In this document: in pieces, positions 59,578 to 64,000 of the stretch
Position numbering within the stretch: the first letter of the stretch is position 1
How the letters are laid out: each line of letters opens with the position of its first letter
Assembly: GCF_004331435.1 (NCBI RefSeq)
Contig: NZ_SJKA01000002.1
Span: 682,001-746,000, forward strand
From: Kribbella sindirgiensis
Lineage (GTDB): Bacteria; Actinomycetota; Actinomycetes; Propionibacteriales; Kribbellaceae
Length of the DNA: 64,000 nucleotides
Reading direction: 5' to 3'
Translations under genes and position numbers: made by a program
Notes under the pieces: generated by a model
What the model saw: only the letters and a program-made list of their open reading frames with translations
Databases searched by the model: none
Told to the model about the DNA's origin: nothing

Positions 59578-60546
59578 GCGGAGTTCCGTCGGAGCGCCGT
59601 GGACGGCCGGGATGCTGCCGAGTTTGCCGGCCTGGAAGTCCTCGAACGCCTGGATGACCTCGGCGCGGGTGTTCATCACGAACGGCCCGGCCATCGCGAC
59701 CGGCTCCCGGATCGGACGGCCGCCGATCACCAGTACGTCGAGGTTCGGCTCGGCCTGCGGCTGCGACGTACTCGCCGCCGTACGGATCGTGTCGCCCGGA
59801 CCGAAGACAGCCAGCTGACCCTTGCGGATCGGGCGCCGCTCGGAGCCGACGGTGCCCTGACCGGCCAGCACGTAGACGAGCGCGTTGTAGTCCGGCTGCC
59901 ACGGGAGGACCATCTCGGCGCCAGGGCTGACCGTCGCGTGCACCAACGTGATCGGGGTGTGGGTCGAACCAGGCCCGTTGTGCCCGTCGACCGAGCCGGC
60001 GATCACGCGGATCAGCGAACCGCCGTCCGGCGTGGACAGCAGCGCGGAGTCGCCGCCGCGGATGTCCTGATAGCGCGGCGGGGCCCACTTGAGCGCCTTC
60101 GGCAGGTTCACCCAGAGCTGGATGCCGTGGAACAGGCCGCCGCTCACCACCAGGTGCTCCGGCGGGGTCTCGATGTGCAGCAAGCCGCTGCCCGCCGTCA
60201 TCCACTGGGTGTCGCCGTTGGAGATCACGCCGCCACCACCGTTGGAGTCCTGGTGCTCCATGATCCCGTCGAGCATGTACGTCACGGTCTCGAAGCCGCG
60301 GTGCGGGTGCCACGGCGTACCCTTCGGCTCGCCCGGCGCGTACTCCACCTCGCCCATCTGGTCCATGTGGATGAACGGGTCCAGGTCACGGAGGTCGACG
60401 CCCGCGAACGCCCGGCGTACCGGAAAGCCTTCGCCCTCGTACCCGCTCGGCGCCGAGGTCACCGACTTCACCGAACGCTCGTTCACCGAATCCTGCGCAC
60501 TGACGCGGGGCAGAACGGTGATGTCACTGACGGTCACGGCGGGCAT
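59566..60546 (-). CDS. Pirin family protein
   Basis: 326 residues with two cupin domains. The N-terminal metal site is WHPHRGFETVTYMLDG with HQD, and GLLHIETPPEH ends it; the pirin signature GGLFHGIQLWVNLP follows. The C-terminal domain reads TLVHATVSPGAEMVLPW and NALVYVLAGQG. Pirins bind iron and several act as quercetin 2,3-dioxygenases or as regulators in stress. The ATG has GAGGAG upstream. A palindromic TAGTT-N8-AACTA lies about 22 bp before the start. Confidence 0.9.
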   Translation of the reverse strand: MPAVTVSDITVLPRVSAQDSVNERSVKSVTSAPSGYEGEGFPVRRAFAGVDLRDLDPFIHMDQMGEVEYAPGEPKGTPWHPHRGFETVTYMLDGIMEHQDSNGGGGVISNGDTQWMTAGSGLLHIETPPEHLVVSGGLFHGIQLWVNLPKALKWAPPRYQDIRGGDSALLSTPDGGSLIRVIAGSVDGHNGPGSTHTPITLVHATVSPGAEMVLPWQPDYNALVYVLAGQGTVGSERRPIRKGQLAVFGPGDTIRTAASTSQPQAEPNLDVLVIGGRPIREPVAMAGPFVMNTRAEVIQAFEDFQAGKLGSIPAVHGAPTELRSTE

Positions 60547-60567
60547 GATGTGCTCCTCGCTGATTGG

Positions 60568-60585
60568 TAGTTCAACAATAAACTA
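60568..60585. promoter_or_regulatory. Inverted repeat TAGTT-N8-AACTA upstream of pirin
   Basis: The 18 bases TAGTTCAACAATAAACTA form a 5-bp inverted repeat in an AT-rich patch, 22 bp before the pirin start codon. The form is like MarR/HxlR-type sites that often precede pirin genes. No such regulator gene is adjacent, so the assignment is tentative. Confidence 0.4.
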
Positions 60586-60714
60586 TCTTCCCGAACCACT
60601 GCAAGGGCGCAGGTATTCCCGGCTCACAGCGAGCTCCCAGCCGACGCCCAGGGAGGCCGAAGACCCACTTGTCATCGTCACCAGTGGAAGCCGTACGCCG
60701 AACTGGAGACGATC

Positions 60715-62724
60715 ATGACGACGCTGCTCGACCGACCCGCTCGCACTCTTGAACCACCGGCCGCGGATCCCCCGCCCGGTCCTCCGCCAGGGAGGCTCCG
60801 GCGGCTCGTGCGCGGACCTGCCGGGCAGGCGGCGTACGTTCGGCCGGCGGCGCTGGCGATGCTGGCCGGTACGGCGTTGCTGTACCTGTGGAATCTGACC
60901 GCCTCGGGGTACGGGAACAGTTTCTACGCCGCCGCGGAGCTGGCCGGGACGCAGAGCTGGAAGGCTTGGCTGTTCGGGTCGCTCGACGCGGGGAACGCGA
61001 TCACCGTCGACAAGCCGCCGGGCGCGCTGTGGGTGGCGACCGCGTTCGCGCGGCTGTTCGGGTTCAACAGCTTCACTGTGCTGGCGCCGCAGGCGTTCAT
61101 GGGGATCGCGGCGGTCGGCCTGACGTACCTGACCGTGAAGCGCGTGGCCGGTCCGGCCGCAGGGCTGATCGCGGGTAGTGCGCTGGCGTTGACGCCGGTC
61201 GCCGTACTGATGTTCCGGTTCAACAACCCGGACGCGTTGCTCGTGCTGCTGATGGTGACCGCGGCGTACTTCGTCGTACGGTCGCTGGAGAAGGCGTCGG
61301 CGCGCTGGCTGGCGCTGGCCGGGGTGGCGATCGGGTTCGCGTTCCTGACCAAGATGGGGCAGGCGCTGCTGGTACTGCCGACCTTCACGCTGGTGTACCT
61401 GATCGCGGCGCCGACGTCGTTGCGCCGGCGGCTGCTGCACCTGCTCGGCGCATTGGGTGCTCTGATCGTCGGTGCCGGTTGGTACGTCGCGCTCGTCGAG
61501 CTGTGGCCCGCGTCGAGCCGTCCTTATATCGGTGGTTCGACCAACAACTCGCTGCTCGAGCTTGCGCTTGGGTACAACGGCCTCGGGCGCCTGCTGGGTG
61601 GTTCGGGCAACGGTGGCGGTGGTGGCGGGAGCGCGAACACCGGGTTCGGTGGGAGCACCGGGATCACGCGGATGTTCGGATCCGCCTTCGGCACCGAGAT
61701 CTCCTGGTTGTTGCCTGCGGCATTGATCGCACTGGTCGGCGGGCTGTGGCTGACGCGTCGCGCGCCGCGGACCGACCTGTTCCGCGCCGGGCTGGTGCTG
61801 TGGGGCGGCTGGCTGCTCGTGACCGCGGGTGTCTTCAGCTTCATGAGCGGGACGATCCACCCGTACTACGCCGTTGCGCTCGCCCCGGCCATCGGCGGTC
61901 TGGTTGGGATGGGTGTTGTGATCGCGTGGAAGCAGCGGGCGGCGCTGGCGGCGCGGATCACGTTGGCCGCGATGGTGCTGGCGACGGGCGTTTGGGATTA
62001 CGTACTGCTGGGCCGTACGTCGGACTTCCTTCCTTGGGCGAAGTACGTCGTACTCGCGGCTGGTGTTCTGGCTGGGCTTCTGCTGCTGGTCGGGCACCGG
62101 ATGCGGCGGGTGCTGCCTGCGGTTGTTCTGGCGGTGGTGGTTTCGCTCGGCCTCGGCAGCACGGCGTACGCGGCGGCTACGGCGGCGCAGACGCACAACG
62201 GTTCGATCCCGACGTCGGGGCCGGGCAGCAGCGCGATGGGCGGAGGCGGCGGCACCCGCGGAGCAGGCGGCCCCGGCGGCTCGGGCGCGCCCTCCGGCAC
62301 ACCTCCCAACGGAGCAAACGGATCCACGAGCTCAGGTTCCAACGGGTCGAGCAGTTCGGATGATGGTGGAGGTGGGATGGGTGGGGATGCCTCGGCCAGT
62401 AGTGAGCTGACGGCTCTGCTGTCGAACACCACCACGACCTGGGCAGCCGCCACCAGCGGCTCGCAGTCGGCAGCCTCGCTCGAGCTCGCCACCGGAAAGT
62501 CCGTCATAGCCATCGGCGGCTTCAGCGGCACCGACGACGCACCGACCCTCGCCCAGTTCAAGCAATGGGTAGCCGAAGGCAAGATCTCGTACTACATCTC
62601 CGGCGGCCAGGGCGGCGGCGGACGCGGCGGCTCCTCCGCCGCCAGCGAGATCCAGTCCTGGGTCGAATCCAACTACACGGCGACCACCGTCGGCAGCACC
62701 ACCGTCTACGACCTGACGAGCTGA
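60715..62724 (+). CDS. GT39 family glycosyltransferase with YkcA/B-like C-terminal domain
   Basis: 669 residues. A cytoplasmic Pro-rich start is followed by about 11-12 membrane segments (45-480). The first outer loop has [19 protein letters not shown] and [13 protein letters not shown], the conserved region of ArnT-like/GT39 enzymes with the catalytic Asp. A Gly-rich loop lies at about 295-320. After the last segment a Gly/Ser-rich linker leads to a C-terminal domain (about 560-669) with [20 protein letters not shown], as in YkcA/YkcB proteins. It should transfer a sugar from a lipid carrier to an envelope target. The donor and target are unknown. Confidence 0.87.
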   Translation: MTTLLDRPARTLEPPAADPPPGPPPGRLRRLVRGPAGQAAYVRPAALAMLAGTALLYLWNLTASGYGNSFYAAAELAGTQSWKAWLFGSLDAGNAITVDKPPGALWVATAFARLFGFNSFTVLAPQAFMGIAAVGLTYLTVKRVAGPAAGLIAGSALALTPVAVLMFRFNNPDALLVLLMVTAAYFVVRSLEKASARWLALAGVAIGFAFLTKMGQALLVLPTFTLVYLIAAPTSLRRRLLHLLGALGALIVGAGWYVALVELWPASSRPYIGGSTNNSLLELALGYNGLGRLLGGSGNGGGGGGSANTGFGGSTGITRMFGSAFGTEISWLLPAALIALVGGLWLTRRAPRTDLFRAGLVLWGGWLLVTAGVFSFMSGTIHPYYAVALAPAIGGLVGMGVVIAWKQRAALAARITLAAMVLATGVWDYVLLGRTSDFLPWAKYVVLAAGVLAGLLLLVGHRMRRVLPAVVLAVVVSLGLGSTAYAAATAAQTHNGSIPTSGPGSSAMGGGGGTRGAGGPGGSGAPSGTPPNGANGSTSSGSNGSSSSDDGGGGMGGDASASSELTALLSNTTTTWAAATSGSQSAASLELATGKSVIAIGGFSGTDDAPTLAQFKQWVAEGKISYYISGGQGGGGRGGSSAASEIQSWVESNYTATTVGSTTVYDLTS

Positions 62725-62740
62725 CCCGGACGCCCAGCCC

Positions 62741-62803
62741 ATCACAATCGCCCACCTCGGCCGGGCGGCCCGCGTGGCCGCCCGGCCGACGAGCATTTGT
62801 GAT
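62741..62803. terminator. Nested hairpin between the glycosyltransferase and folD
   Basis: CGGCCGGGCGGCC at 62758-62770 pairs perfectly with 62776-62788 around a five-base CGCGT loop. An outer inverted repeat ATCACAA (62741-62747) / TTGTGAT (62797-62803) encloses it. It starts 17 bp after the glycosyltransferase stop codon and acts plausibly as its terminator; the outer arms could also be an operator upstream of folD. Confidence 0.65.
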
Positions 62804-62878
62804 GGCCTGGCGATCCGGACCCCCGGTCCGGGCGTGCGGGTGGGGAGCCGGGGGTGGCGCGTGGCAGACTCTGGGGTC

Positions 62879-63736
62879 GTGACGGCGCAGATTCTGGATG
62901 GCAAGGCGACGGCGGCGGCGATCAAGGACGAGTTGAAGGTCCGGGTCGCGAAGCTCGCCGAGCAGGGCGTGGTGCCCGGGCTCGGCACGATCCTGGTGGG
63001 TGACGACCCGGGCAGCCGGGCGTACGTGGCGGGGAAGCACCGCGACTGCGCGGCAGTCGGGATCTCCTCGATCCAGGTCGAGTTGCCGGACACCGCGACC
63101 CAGGACGAGATCGCCGCGCAGGTGCAGGCGCTCAACGACAACCCGGAATGCACCGGCTTCATCGTCCAGCTCCCACTCCCGAAGCACGTCGACACGAACA
63201 CGATCCTCGGCCTGATCGACCCCGCCAAGGACGCCGACGGCCTGCACCCGGTCAGCCTCGGCAAGCTCGTCCTCGGCCAGGACGGTCCGCTGCCGTGCAC
63301 CCCGAAGGGCTGCGTGGAGATCCTCCGGCGGTACGACGTACCGATCGCCGGCGCGCACGTGGTCGTCGTGGGCCGCGGGGTGACCGCGGGACGGCCGATG
63401 GGGCTGCTGTTCACCCGGCGCAGCGAGAACGCGACCGTGACGCAGTGCCACACCGGCACGAAGGACCTCGCCGCCGTCGTACGGACCGGCGACATCGTGA
63501 TCGCCGCCGCGGGTTCGGCCGGCCTGATCACCGCGGACATGGTGAAGCCCGGCGCCGTCCTCCTCGACGTCGGCACCAGCCGCAACGCCGAAGGCAAGAT
63601 CGTCGGCGACATCGAGCCCGCTGCCCGCGAGCACGCCGCCTGGATCGCCCCGATGCCCGGTGGCATCGGCCCGATGACCCGCGCAATGCTCCTCACCAAC
63701 GTAGTAGAAGCCGCCGAATCGAGCCTCCCCCAGTGA
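62879..63736 (+). CDS. folD: Methylenetetrahydrofolate dehydrogenase / cyclohydrolase
   Basis: 285 residues, a normal FolD. It interconverts methylene-, methenyl- and 10-formyl-tetrahydrofolate using NADP. Signature elements are [18 protein letters not shown] with the catalytic Lys, [39 protein letters not shown] and [15 protein letters not shown] for the cofactor, ending [14 protein letters not shown]. The GTG at 62879 is the natural start; CAGACT 10 bp before it resembles a -10 element, so the leader is very short or absent. The following gene encodes a DUF3017 protein, as often in actinobacteria. Confidence 0.95.
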   Translation: MTAQILDGKATAAAIKDELKVRVAKLAEQGVVPGLGTILVGDDPGSRAYVAGKHRDCAAVGISSIQVELPDTATQDEIAAQVQALNDNPECTGFIVQLPLPKHVDTNTILGLIDPAKDADGLHPVSLGKLVLGQDGPLPCTPKGCVEILRRYDVPIAGAHVVVVGRGVTAGRPMGLLFTRRSENATVTQCHTGTKDLAAVVRTGDIVIAAAGSAGLITADMVKPGAVLLDVGTSRNAEGKIVGDIEPAAREHAAWIAPMPGGIGPMTRAMLLTNVVEAAESSLPQ

Positions 63737-63782
63737 CCCCCAGCGGTACGGCGTACGGGGTCGAGTTGGGTGTGGCGTGCTG

Positions 63783-64000
63783 ATGGCGGGTGAGGCCCAG
63801 CGTCGGAGTCAATGGCCGTTGGGGTTGACGCTTCTGGTCGCACTGGTCGGCCTGGTCGTGCTCTGGTTCTACAACTGGCGCAACGGCGTCTTCGTGTTCG
63901 CCGGCGCCGTAGGCCTGGCGGGCCTCCTCCGAGCCACCCTCTCCGACCCAGCCGCAGGCCTCCTCCACGTCCGCAACCGCATGTTCGACACCACCTTCCT
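63783..64000 (+). CDS. DUF3017 family membrane protein (start only)
   Basis: The frame is open from ATG 63783 to the window edge and gives 72 residues: MAGEAQRRSQWPLGLTLLV then two membrane segments (about 13-30 and 35-50) and LSDPAAGLLHVRNRMFDTTF. DUF3017 proteins are small membrane proteins next to folD in many actinobacteria and have no known function. A GTG at 63777 is an alternative start. The 3' end lies outside the window. The gap to folD is 46 bp, which suits an operon. Confidence 0.82.
   Translation, partial: MAGEAQRRSQWPLGLTLLVALVGLVVLWFYNWRNGVFVFAGAVGLAGLLRATLSDPAAGLLHVRNRMFDTTF

Noticed and set aside
59471..60313. Long N-terminal extension of the SMP-30-like protein
   Set aside because: It is an off-frame reading of the pirin gene; the signal peptide at the ATG 59470 marks the real start.

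Overview
The window is high-GC actinobacterial chromosome. The evidence is GC-rich third codon positions, many GTG starts, 4-bp ATGA/GTGA overlaps inside operons, an IdeR/DtxR-type iron box, a folD-DUF3017 pair and an NgcEFG-type amino-sugar importer without its own ATPase. Gene content and style suggest a soil genus of the Propionibacteriales such as Kribbella, but that is inference from style and not from a marker gene. I see no rRNA, tRNA, CRISPR array, prophage or transposase, and the sequence reads as ordinary chromosome with a good deal of non-coding structure between genes.

Layout. 1-5.8 kb: tail of an unknown gene, a 72-bp palindromic tandem repeat, a DUF2000 gene, an M55 D-aminopeptidase with a tightly divergent AraC regulator, a small membrane protein and a large LuxR-type (LAL) regulator. 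5.8-12.4 kb: an amine catabolism locus with an APC permease divergent from glutamine-synthetase-like ligase, class I amidotransferase-type hydrolase, aldehyde dehydrogenase, SDR and FadR-type regulator. 12.5-17.8 kb: secreted M43 metalloprotease, D,D-carboxypeptidase, then trpS, a 2'-5' RNA ligase-like gene and a YihY-family membrane protein. 17.8-25.6 kb: an iron-box controlled siderophore-binding lipoprotein, then a SIS-domain / sugar-binding / NgcF / NgcG / second sugar-binding operon divergent from an N-acetylglucosamine-type kinase. 25.6-30.2 kb: YciI-like protein, alpha/beta hydrolase, ArsR-like regulator with MFS exporter, and a CBS-domain CorC/HlyC protein.

30.3-33.7 kb: galT-galK, a second locus of the palindromic repeat, and a DeoR-type regulator. 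33.8-40.1 kb: two GNAT genes, then three consecutive membrane-anchored CAP/SCP-like genes, with a 165-bp hairpin between the second and third whose mismatches are mostly G-U pairs. 40.1-46.1 kb: short genes of mixed role (tail-anchored peptide, GlxA-type regulator, MBL hydrolase, lamin-tail protein, MOSC protein, double-HTH protein, spermidine-synthase-like protein, secreted GDPD). 46.3-56.6 kb: malate dehydrogenase, a structured gene-free stretch, two tandem giant subtilases, a binding-protein domain with no signal peptide, and a GH18 chitinase. 56.6-64 kb: small phosphotransferase, GlxA-type regulator divergent from a cupin, SMP-30-like protein, pirin, a YkcA/B-type GT39 glycosyltransferase, folD and the start of a DUF3017 gene.

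How it fits together. Several units point to scavenging of polymers in soil: secreted proteases, a chitinase and an amino-sugar importer with kinase, galactose use, and an amine pathway through gamma-glutamyl intermediates. The most unusual features are non-coding: the CCCCAAAC-YR-GTTTGGGG repeat family at two loci about 32 kb apart, and the 165-bp hairpin at 37880-38044.
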